DNA from: Sycobia sp. Sy_11
Taxonomy: Eukaryota > Arthropoda > Insecta > Hymenoptera > Epichrysomallidae
NCBI GenBank assembly: GCA_018907035.1
Contig: JACCIC010000064.1
Location: forward strand, 310,001-374,000
Length of the DNA stretch: 64,000 bases
Direction of reading: 5' to 3'
In this document: positions 35,891-45,744 of the stretch, piece by piece
Position numbering within the stretch: position 1 is the stretch's first letter
Layout of the letters: each line of letters starts with the position of its first letter
The notes under the pieces: model-generated
The model's database searches: none
Told to the model about the DNA's origin: nothing
What the model saw: only the letters and a program-made list of their open reading frames with translations
Made by a program: the position numbers and the translations under genes

Positions 35891-36119
35891 TATTGTGATG
35901 AGTGTCACGAGGTGCCCGCGCCGACTTGTCCAGAGAGAGAGAGAAGACGACTCGCGCGCCATCCCACGACAAGGAAAACCACAAGGCGCTCGCATGCGCC
36001 GTCGCGCCTTATGCTCGACAATGTCTCCCGTCTCCTAACTTCTCCGCTCCACGAGTCACACACAATCGTCTGCTGAGGTACGGCGAAGTTATGTCCTAAC
36101 CAATACATGGACTGGAGTG
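35567..36119 (+). other. copia-A leader
   Basis: After the primer-binding site, the text aatttagaaaatttaa...acgtgaacacgtggtcgcggg parallels aatttagatagacacgtggacgcgg in the leader of the copia element at 60.6 kb. A (TA)n tract is at 35,842-35,886. No gag frame follows. Confidence 0.5.
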
Positions 36120-37340
36120 CCGAGACGCACTCACGCAAATAAAATAATAAATAAATAATAGAGACGAAGTGAAGTAAAGATAAAGTGAATAATAAGATAA
36201 AGAAAACAATAAACAAGAAGCAAAAAAACTATGAACAGCCGATAAATTAAATAGATAACCTGAACAATAATAGTGAAATTTGCAAAATTTAGACAGTGAA
36301 AAAAAAAGTGAAATAAAAGCAACGGTAAATAATTGTGCGGATATAATAATCGGAAAATTAATGAATCTAAAAGAGTACAAAACTAACAAAAATAATAATG
36401 AGAATTTGAAAAAAAAACAGTATAATTAATGTGAATAATAGTAAAAATGTAAATAGTGAATCTAAAACAATTCTAATAAGTCATAGTGAATTATTCCAAA
36501 TGTAAACGTTAATTCTAGTGAATCAACTGTGAATAATTGCAAAAATAGAGTAAGTGAAAATAATCAATTTAAAGCATAATAAAAATAATGCTGATACAAA
36601 TAATAAATCCGACAAAAAAAAACTGTAAATAAGTTTGGAAACATAGATCAAAATGATGAATCTGAAATAATAGAAAAAAAATAATAAAAAAAATACGAAA
36701 TCTATTACAAATAAAGACAATAAATCTAGAAAGCGAGTGCATATAATATTAAAAAAAATCTATAATTAAGAATAATGGATCTAAGACATTATCAATCAAC
36801 AATAGAAACAGTTTGTAAATAAAAATAATCAAATTGGAAAGAAGCGATGAATAGTTGTAGATATAATACAGAAAAATAGTGACTGTCAAGAGATCGGCAA
36901 ACAGAATGTACATTACAAAGGTATCTGAAGTATACAACTGAGAATAGTTGAAAATACTATGAATAAAACAATAGAAATATTTAAAAAACATAATAATAAT
37001 AATGCTAAACATAACAGAGATTGAGGACACATCGTTAAGGAAGAAACGAAACAAATTTGATTAAAAACAACAAAATTGATCCAGTAAAGCTGAAACTGCT
37101 AAAGATGTGATAATTATGAGACCTCGTAGAAGACCAGTACAACTATCAGTCAGTCCTGCAGTTTAGTGATCCACGAAGATGATGAAGATAAACAAAGATG
37201 ATTGTATATGTCGTTTATATCTAAATATTAGCATAAAGTTGTTAGTTAGCATAAATTGTTAAAGTTATGATTAAAATTTCATATAAATATTGTATGTAAA
37301 AGTTCTAAGGAAAAACAAAACAAAAAAAAAATATTCTAGT
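36120..37340 (+). other. A-rich, strand-asymmetric tract
   Basis: Over about 1.2 kb the plus strand is dominated by A (aataata, gaatctaaaa, gtgaataa patterns) with very little C. The plus-strand frames are closed, while the minus strand shows only Phe/Leu/Ile-rich chance frames. It follows the copia-A leader and looks like an expanded version of the A-rich leader at 60.95-61.3 kb. A short frame near 37,115-37,167 (MRPRRRPVQLSVSPAV) is not recognised. Confidence 0.5.
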
Positions 37341-38600
37341 ATGTAAGATTATACGAGAAAATTTTAGTATGTAAGATTAGAAGTATATAGTAGTATGTAA
37401 GATTGTAGGTAAAATAGTCAAGTATATAAGAGTATAATCTGCTTGGGGGAAATGCGGTACAAAAAAAAGGGAAAAACTTTTTTTTTATTAATTTGAGATC
37501 TTGCCTTATATTTACTTTTGGGTTGTAATTCAAATTTGTATATCATTTCGTGATAGCCACACTGTCCCTGCAAAGGCTAATCAAATCAAGAAAAAACTTT
37601 TATGTTTGTTCTTGTATTAATTGGAATTAACCGTATGTTGATTATAATTATTGCTTTATTTTATTTAGATTAATTAAAATATGATTAATATTATTGCTAT
37701 TGTATTGTCAGGATAAAAAAACATTATAAGAATAAGGCAACTTTTTTCTTACATTATTATGCTCACTACTACTACCTTTAAATCAGTGGAGCTAAGCATA
37801 AATGGCATCGCTAAAGAACAAATGTTGTTATATTTGATTTGTACAAACCAATTGAAAAATGCATCATTTCTGTTCTTTAAATCTTTAATAGCTTAAAAGT
37901 AAGTTTAGAAGGAGAAAATACATGTATAGATACTTCTTTAATGTGCATTTATTCACAAGGATTAAGCGTGTTTCTTAATTACCTTAAATTTTATTCTTAT
38001 GTTTCTAAATGTATAATAGAGATGTTTACCTTTTTAAGTGCTTAGAATGATACAAACTGATTAAACAACAATATACAAATTACTTAAATTGTCTACAACA
38101 TAAAAATAGCACAGTTTGTGCTAATTGTAAGTATTCAAATTTCATTTCCGTCAAGAAATAGAAGGGTAAGCATGAAAAAATAAAGAAAACAAATAATCTT
38201 AAAACTTAAATAATATTTCTTACAGATGATTGGAATACCAAAAAATAGTGGCTCAACATACAAAATACTTAAAAGGAAAATAAAATAAAATTAAAACTTA
38301 TTGAAATTAGGATCTGATAATTTAAGTTAGTTTATTAGTTATAATAGAATATGTGATTAGCAAATGGATCAGTATTAAGAAATTTATTATGTTTTAAAAT
38401 AAATTTAGACATGTAATATTTTTTTGTAATGATTCTAATGACCATGTGTACAGTATTGTTTTTTTTATTTGCGTGATTCATCGTGATTTCAAAAATTTCA
38501 AATATGAATACAAAGAAAAATGAAATTAATTTTCTTTTATTATTTTATTTATTCATGTAATCGGGTTGGACATTTATAATGATTTAAGTCGGTATTAAAA
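37341..38600. other. AT-rich DNA, no gene seen
   Basis: No coding region. A purine run TTGGGGGAAATG at 37,442-37,453 could be a polypurine tract of the preceding copia remnant, but no 3' LTR follows clearly. Confidence 0.35.
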
Positions 38601-38611
38601 CAAAAATCATT

Positions 38612-39355
38612 CTTCGCGTTGCGAAGGCCGCGTCCGGTATTTCCGGACGGCCGTCGGCCGCCGTCCTACCTCCCCCCCTTGTTCCGTCTTTTTTCCCCGG
38701 CGAACTACAAGCCGCGCGGTGAACACACTCCGTTATCGGCCGCCAAGGGGCTAATTCGAAGAAAGTAAAAGAGTAGAAAGAAAAAAAGGAGAAAGGAAAA
38801 AGGTGAGCTCCACGAGAGAGAAAACGGCAGAAAGGAGTACGGAGAGCGAGGCGGACGAAGAGTCAGAGGAGACGTGAGAGCGGGTGAGCTACGGGCGGGG
38901 ACCCAGAAGAGGAGCAGCAAGAACGCGGACGGTGGTCGCTCAACGAGTGCAGCTTCTTCCACACAGGGCCCGTCATCGGCACCCCCTCCCAGTATCGAAG
39001 TCGTGGTGAGTGTGCGCCGAGCAGCGACGAGCTTTGCGACTACACTCGGTGCCCTACCGCACGTGAGCGCGGTTATCCGATGATCTTTTTCCTTTCCGTC
39101 CCCTTAACCCCGCCTCGGGCGAGTGCGCCGGTTCGCTGATCGCGGTCGGGACGCACCGAGTACACGGACCGGGAGTAGTCGAGGAGTGTAGTCGGGTGAT
39201 ATTGTTTGTGTCTGCGAAAATGTTGAAGCCCAATATTTTCCCGAATTCCCTTTTCAGGGTGGCGGGACCCCCTCCCCGGTACATCCCCATTCTTCTTTTT
39301 TTGACATCTTCCTTCGAACAATTGAGCTGAGCTGGTTCCGTTCGGCTTTGCCGAA
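38612..39355. other. GC-rich block bounded by hairpins
   Basis: The block begins with two short perfect hairpins, CTTCGC-GTT-GCGAAG (38,612-38,626) and GTCCGG-TATTT-CCGGAC (38,632-38,648), and ends with TTCGGC-TTT-GCCGAA (about 39,339-39,353). Inside are an A/G-rich run (about 38,758-38,880) and CpG-rich text without a supported ORF. It may be an LTR, a non-autonomous element, or a CpG island. Confidence 0.35.
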
Positions 39356-39544
39356 TTATGAATATATATTATAAAAAAACTTCTTCCTTACACCACCCAT
39401 CGGCAAAAGCGAAAACATACTTATACGACCGACAGAATAAAAAAAATAATCTAGACTTTCGCGACAAGATATTACAAGTACGATTTTTCATTTTTATAAT
39501 AATTATATTATGTTAATTTTTCCGACTATACCCAAAAATATCTC

Positions 39545-39548
<4 letters not shown>

Positions 39549-39589
<41 letters not shown>

Positions 39590-39597
39590 TCTCCCTT
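39549..39597. repeat. (TC)n microsatellite
   Basis: CT dinucleotide run of about 48 bases, interrupted near its end. Confidence 0.95.
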
Positions 39598-39849
39598 TCT
39601 TTTCCCGTACTTTTTTCCTTCCAAAAAGCTTATTCACCTACAAGTAATCGTGATGCAATGTGTTACACCTCCCTTCCAAACGTCATAGACACTATGTTGT
39701 ACGCAGCTATGCAGCTTGGGATGAGATGAGATGACAGGTCTGATAGGGAAAAGGAAAGAAAATCAAATTATATCAATATTTTCAATAACAATAAAATATA
39801 TATATATATTAATATAAAATAGAACAAAAAAATTGGAAAATATATACAA

Positions 39850-42760
39850 ATTTTTTTTTATTGTATAGTAAGAGAGAAATGTGAAGAGAATCCACGGCTG
39901 TAGGTTTACATTCCTTTAAAAAACCAAGGTTTCTTAAAAAACCAGTCTTTCTCAGTATCTTATAGATACCACGATTGAGACACGTACGGTTGTACCATCC
40001 GCTTCTTTCTGGGAGGCAATACAATCGGAGATCCTATTCTGATCTCATTGGGCATCTTTTTATTCTTGAATGCAATAGACATCCCCGATCGAGTTTCAGC
40101 TTTCTGCTCACAGTCCTTCGCATGCGTATTCCGGCAGAACCACTGTTATGCCGTCATATTCAGTGAAAAAGTCAGCTCAAAGAGCTTTTCATCCCACATA
40201 TTGTGGGACCCTTCAACGAAAGACATGCAGATTTTCAATGTCATGTTGACATAGACTACTTGATTAGACTCCTGATAATACGACGGCATGAGAGTTTAAA
40301 CTCTAGCCGCCTCGGCAAAATAATCAACACTAATGCGATTTTTGAACATCCTACCATTTTCCAACAGAAAGACCTCTGGTGAGCCGAATTTGAGTATAGT
40401 CCTCCTTTAAATTCTTCGAGTATAATTCTGGCGTTTGCTTCACCGATGATGCGAAGTAAATGCCAGAATACATGAATATCCTCTAATCCATGGCGACTCT
40501 TTACAAATAGGGTTGGGATGTCACCAGCGATTATTTGCTAGCGTTTCTCTAAAATTCTTGGACACTTCAGTCCATCAGGTGTCTTTCATGCACCTTGGAC
40601 AGCTGACACATAAATTCTTCACATAATTTCAGCATTCTTATAAAAAGCAGGCAATATAGACTTAGAAAATTGGTAGTTAATGATAAGTACAGCTCAAATC
40701 TAAGATTGAAATAGATCTAATTGACTGTAGCTTCTTCAACATCTAAACGATCTGACGAAACGGGTATTACTGAAGCAAAATATAAATTTACCGTTGTTGT
40801 TTGAGTACCATCATGACTGCACTCGACCAACCACGATAGATCGTTTGATTACTCTCAAGCTCCAGTATGCCTTTAACTTGAGAATGTATCTGCTCTAGAA
40901 TTTTCTGGATAAGCCTTTTGACATATGGGTCGAGCATTGCTTACATCTATGATACGCTCCGCCCATTTTGTACGTCCCAGTAGCACTTTTTCCGCCAGCA
41001 GCATATCATCTAAAGCAATGCACGCCAATCTGAAAAACTCATTGGTCAGACCAAAACTAGTATGTTGTTCTGAATCCGGTTCACCTACTTGAATCATTTC
41101 AGAAGATTATCCCACAATTATACGAACGACAATTTCGCATGACCTGTGACATATAGCAGGGAGTGCCTTTAGCGCCAACTCCAGAAGCTGGTGGAACTCC
41201 CTCTTACAAACTGTGGCTAATTGATGTACAATCTTATCCATGACAGTGCGCCAATATAGCATAATGCACGAATCCGCTAATTTATACCAAATGCACCAGC
41301 ATGCTTTCTCCAGCTGTGTAGCTATTTGGCCATTGTTCAGTTCTCTACTGTCATATTCCTCGACAGGATTAGAGCTAAATTCAGAACGACTGAGGGTACG
41401 AGAGATAAGGTCCTCAAACTGTCTCATCCGGGGTCACGTTCCGAGTGCAAATCCACCGGAACTCTATTGATGGCCTCTTTTCCCAATTTTACGAACACTT
41501 TGCGCCGTTATAAGTACAGTAACCTAACTCAACATACGTATAACATTTCATCGGTCCATTTGGACTCTTCCTCCTTTCTAACAGACGCTCTTTCAAAGCC
41601 TTCTTAAAATACTCTGGACTAGTTATACTGGTTGATTTCTTCTTGGGTGGTCTCTGATTCCGCCTTCATGATTGGCAGTTAGGTTTCGAGGGTCCTCTTA
41701 TCTCTTCTGTTGCTTTTAGCCCTCGATCATCCTAAAATTTCTGTGATCGGACAGACGTGCCAACCTGACCGAAATTCCACTTCATTCGAGCGAACGCCTT
41801 AAGGACTTATATCAAACAAGAATCGGATCTATTCTCGTAATCCGAATCTGCCTAAGAAACCGTGCAGATATTTTGGCTTTAGCTCGTTTAGAGTTCGACG
41901 ATTTATACGCAAATTCGTGAAAAACTGTCTTATCCAGCAAAGAAGTGGGATAGCATTTCTAACATTCCAATACGACTTCAGCTTCCCTGACTAATTAAAG
42001 GAATCCGTCAATTATATCGAATGACTTCCTGAAATCTGTCGCTGCATTTTAGGGTTCGCATTGTGCAGCAGCCTATCTAGCTGCTCTTTCTCTAAGTGAG
42101 TTCGATCTAACCAATCAAATATTGAAATGTAACAGACCGTATACTAACTCGATGTGTACGAATTTTCACCTTTCCTACCCATTTACCTGGATATTCTGGA
42201 CTCGCTCTGTACCACTTTTTCACAGCGGCATGGATTTGAGTTCAAGTTGTACTGCCTCTTTTTGGAGAACCTCACTCCACAATTTGGCCTTTCCTTTAAA
42301 TATTTCAGGAAGATATTCATCATCCATGATATTTAAGGTGCGTTGGCACTCCACGATCGGCTTGAAGAACAATTCTAGGCTCTGCTGGGAATACTTGTAA
42401 TGAATATCCCATTTTCGGATTACTAGGCCAAGTGTGGGATCAAAGTTCCTCTTGGATCCTCCAATTGTTTCTGATTCATCACTGGACAATCCTGCGGACA
42501 TCAATACCCGCGAGGCATATACTAGCTTCGAAGAGTTTTCTACCTTTCAGCCACATCCACGGACTAAACGTTGGCCGAGGATTGTAAGAAAATCATCGAC
42601 TCTTCCTGCACTGTAAATGACTGACACGCGAACGTGTCTTGAATCAGTATCTTTTTTCGTGCAAAATCATCGGCAACCATTGTACTGTTAACCGGAGCGC
42701 AATGTATCAGTGACAGAGCAAATACTTGTGTCGACATGGCATCAATCGGTTTCTCCAACC
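39850..42760 (-). mobile_element. Second Ty3/gypsy lineage (gypsy-B), deleted relic
   Basis: On the minus strand from high to low coordinates are: a gag fragment (42,504-42,220) with RKWDIHYKYSQQSLELFFKPI and LPEIFKGKAKLWSEVL; a degenerate CCHC-like stretch (about 41,720-41,780, FGQVGTSVRSQ); the start of RT (about 40,960-40,900, NARPICQKAYPEN); then, with the RT palm and RNase H missing, the integrase core (about 40,400-40,190, FGSPEVFLLENGRMFKNR, SFVEGSHNMWDEKLFELTFSLN) and a C-terminal tail near 39,960-40,030. 'ENG' replaces the usual DNG, so a catalytic Asp is lost. It differs from gypsy-A in gag and integrase text. Confidence 0.75.
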
Positions 42761-43767
42761 TCTTTGTTCAGAGGTCTTGTTCTGCCTTGTATTGCACAAT
42801 ATACTGCATTGTGCATGGAAGTTGACTATCAGGTGGAAGATATTCGATGGCGTTTAACAAAAGGGGCAGGATCGTATGCCCCAATTGATTTTGTAGGGAC
42901 AGTAAGTCCCTAGCAATCGTCTGTTCAGTTATATCAGCTTAGCTGAGCAAAATCACTCTCAAACATAATCGAAAGGCGTCTACATTCCGCTACACCTCTT
43001 CGTCTTCATCTAGTTGGTCCAATAGATGCCTCTCTGCTCGTTAAGATGTTAAATTCAGCCAAGAAGGGTCAATTTCGGCTACCATACTTTCTATAAAGGA
43101 TTACCTGGTCGATTAGTGCTTATGAAAATTGCGACCTGGATTTTATTCATCTTCTGCAAAAAAGTGTTCATGTAGGAAGAACTTTTCATTTACAGCAGGA
43201 TGTCAGGCACTATAATACACTTTAGAAGAAAAACGTAACTGACACTATCTCAAATTTTTACAGTTCTATTTTATTGTTATGCGCATTCGTTGAAGAATTC
43301 AACCGGAGCACTTCCTTCTGTGCGTTGAAATGAACAACTACAGCTAAAACACTTCAAAGTCTTACCCACACCAACAGTCTCCAGATTGAGATATAAAATC
43401 ATGGTCTCCATTCGGACACATTATTTGAGATTACATTTATTATCTATCAGTGGCCGTATTAAATACTGAGAAACATAAATAAATGCATGATATCTGAAAT
43501 ATTATTATATATTAAATTAAAAAATCAGGCTGCCAATCAACAGGAGGGCACGTAATATAGTAGTTTCTTAAAAACGTGGAAAAGAAATGAATTTACTTGC
43601 TATATTTAAATTAAATTAATAAATATTTTTATCAGTTTCTAAGCGTCATCTAATGTGTCCAATTAAAAGTTTCTCCATTTTAACTATAATCTTCTTTAGA
43701 ACGTTATGTCATTTAATTATAACTTGTTTTATCTACAGCGACTTGAAAATTTTGTCTCAGCAAAAAA
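42761..43767. other. No gene seen
   Basis: Mostly AT-rich sequence. 43,605-43,640 (aattaataaatatttttatcag) matches a motif repeated near the Penelope-like ends. Confidence 0.4.
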
Positions 43768-44424
43768 ATGGAACTAACTTGTGAAAATTTTCGTGCGATG
43801 ATTTTTTACGACTTACAACGTGGCTTATCAAGATAGGAGTGCATCGACCAACTTACTTCGACTTTTGGCAATGAAGCCCCATCCTTGGCCACCGTGAAAT
43901 GCTCGTAAAATGTATTTAATCGTCGCCCCAGTTCGCTCCAGGACGTGTTCCGTGAACGTCGTCCAAGATCGGTTGTTGTCCCAGAAAACATTTATGCTGT
44001 ACGTTAATTTGTAAAGCAAAATCATCATACGATATATCATGAGATTGAGGCATCTTCGGACATTAGTATGACGAGCATCAATAAGAAATTGCACCACCAT
44101 TTTTTACAAGCCAAATCATCGAATTGATGGGTCATTTGCCTGAAAGCCCTAACTTGGCACCCAATCACTTCTTCTTATTTCCGCACATCAAACATAAATT
44201 GCGTGGTCAACATTTTTCGGCACCTAAAGAAGCCGTGGGTGGATTCAAATGTTTTGGAGGTAATTCAATTGAAGTGGAATAAGTGTTCCGAAAATTGGAT
44301 TGAGCGCATAGAAAAGTATATTGATCATCTTGGAGGATACTTCAAAAAGCAATAAAGCCATTTTCAATAATAAATTACTGTCTTTTCATTCTTAAGCTGA
44401 AAGTATAAATAGCAACCTACGTAA
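43768..44424 (+). mobile_element. mariner-like element with internal deletion (lineage ending CTACGTA)
   Basis: Starting at the ATG at 43,768, the plus strand reads MELTCENFRAMIFYDLQRGL, ECIDQLTSTFGNEAPSLATVK (first HTH), SSLQDVFRERRPRSVVVPEN, YHEIEASSDISMTSINKKLH (second HTH), then jumps at about 44,105 to LMGHLPESPNLAPNHFFLFP (third catalytic region, Asp replaced by Asn) and the C-terminal HKLRGQHF, to a stop near 44,355. The middle of the catalytic domain is deleted. The right end is close to 44,424 (gcaacctacgta). It contains the uninterrupted form of the site that holds the 2.09-kb insertion in the sister copy (43,922-43,925). Confidence 0.8.
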
Positions 44425-44942
44425 TACATTGTACTAAAATAATGACATTCAGAAATAGCTATTACTACTAAAAATAAAATAAAATTAGATTAAAAATTAA
44501 TTTAATTGTACTTTTGTCGACTGCTTATTACAAATTAATAAATATTTTTTCATCGATCTTAATTAATAAATATTTTTTCATTGATCAAATCAATCGAAAA
44601 CAATACGTAACAATATCAATACATTTGAATTGTACTTTTGTCGACTGCCCATATACAAATTAAATAAATATTTTTTTATTGGTCTTACAGTCCAATCAAT
44701 TCAATCTAAAAATAAAATAAAAATAAAAATAAAAACTAAAAATAAAAATAAATAAAAATGAAATAAAAATTAAAAATAAAAATTAAATTAAAAATTAAAT
44801 TAAAATTATAAGGACAGTCAGACTGTCCTTGTTTACATTCACCCCCGTAGACTTATCTGAAAATAAAATATTAGCTGAAAAAATTCTTTGTTAGTAAAGT
44901 GCAGTCTGACTGTCCCCAACACCATTACCTAATTGAAGACTT

Positions 44943-44982
44943 GTCCAACGTTTCGAGCTCGCTACGGCTCCTCATCAGGGAC
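44943..44982 (-). ncRNA. Hammerhead-ribozyme-like motif of a Penelope-like element
   Basis: Read on the minus strand: GTCC, then the core CTGATGA, a stem-loop (G-GAGC, loop CGTAGCGA, GCTC), the core GAAA, CGTT, then GGAC. GTCC and GGAC pair as stem I. ACGT forms the minimal stem III typical of dimeric hammerheads in Penelope-like elements, with U as the cleavage base. Stem II has one unpaired G. Position just after the GIY-YIG stop also fits. Motif recognised by eye; folding was not computed. Confidence 0.55.
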
Positions 44983-45083
44983 TAATCTAAGCCTTATATT
45001 CTAATCTATATATACCCATCCCCACCACCAAATTTAGTAAATTAAATATAAATTCCCCCTCTACACAAATTGTCCAAAACCAA

Positions 45084-45479
45084 TCAATTTAATAAGGAAT
45101 AATAAACACTGTCCAATCTACCAGACTCTAACATTAAATTCACATTATTTCGATTCCTGGAAATGTGAATACTTTCAAGACTCTCCCGTTTATACTTATT
45201 ATTAATACCATGTTCCAAAATATCCACATTCACAAAATCAAAAGAATGTAAAAACTTTAAACAATGTTCTTTTAAACCAGAAGTAATATGTGAGCTACGT
45301 AAACTATATTTATGCTCATAAATTCTCTTTTTTAAATATCTACCTGTTTGTCCAATATAGTATTTATCACAATCCATAGTATTTATCCAATCATTTTTTA
45401 TTTTTATTTTTATTTTATTTTTAGATTGAATTGATTGGACTGTAAGACCAATAAAATAATATTTATTAATTAATATCAA
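45084..45479 (-). CDS. GIY-YIG endonuclease domain of a Penelope-like element
   Basis: 131 residues. The first 30 derive from an AAATAAA repeat and are probably not original protein. From residue 31 the text CDKYYIGQTGRYLKKRIYEH shows the Y-I-G half of GIY-YIG, then the conserved Arg and His. Next is HCLKFLHSFDF, a motif seen at the same place in Penelope proteins, and RESLESIHI with the catalytic Glu. The end SVYYSLLN is a natural stop at 45,084. The GIY half falls upstream of the preserved segment. In Penelope-like elements this domain nicks DNA for target-primed reverse transcription. Open over the preserved domain. Confidence 0.85.
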   Translation of the reverse strand: MILINKYYFIGLTVQSIQSKNKIKIKIKNDWINTMDCDKYYIGQTGRYLKKRIYEHKYSLRSSHITSGLKEHCLKFLHSFDFVNVDILEHGINNKYKRESLESIHISRNRNNVNLMLESGRLDSVYYSLLN

Positions 45480-45744
45480 TACATATTTACATTAACATTA
45501 ATACATCAATACACAAAAACAATAAAAATAAAAATAAAAATTAAATTAAAAATTATAATGACAGTCAGACTGTCCTTATTTACAGTCACCCCCGTAGACT
45601 ATTATTTTTGTGTATTGATGTATTAATGTTAATGTAGATATGTATTGATATTATTACGTGTTGTTTTCGATTGATTTGATTGGAGTGTAAGACCAATGAA
45701 AAAATATTTATTAATTAGATTAAAAATTAAAAATAATAAAAATA

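Larger units (their letters stand above)
44800..45480 (-). mobile_element. Penelope-like element, 3' part
   Basis: The minus strand carries the GIY-YIG endonuclease region (45,479-45,084), then a 3' untranslated segment with a hammerhead-like motif (44,982-44,943). A GGACAGT-hairpin motif follows that recurs at 44,813-44,852 and 45,562-45,600 (gtctacgggggtga...ggacagtcTGACTGTCC). The reverse transcriptase part is absent, so the copy is 5'-truncated. Confidence 0.75.
44500..45720. repeat. Inverted repeat flanking the Penelope-like fragment
   Basis: The left arm (about 44,510-44,735) contains ttggtcttacagtccaatca attcaatct (split here) and atcaaatcaatcgaaaac. The right arm (about 45,395-45,720) contains the inverse, agattgaattgattggactg taagaccaa, and gttttcgattgatttgattg gag. 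The arms are also rich in AAATAAAA repeats. Penelope-like elements are known to have complex terminal and inverted repeats, so this may be part of the element's own ends. Confidence 0.65.

Noticed and set aside
36096..37054. Several Phe/Leu/Ile-rich minus-strand frames suggesting membrane proteins
   Set aside because: They are the complement of an A-rich low-complexity tract. Hydrophobicity comes from TTT/TTA codons and there is no start context or domain.
37442..37453. Polypurine tract TTGGGGGAAATG as the border of a copia 3' LTR
   Set aside because: The sequence after it does not match the copia 5' LTR at 35,255-35,566.
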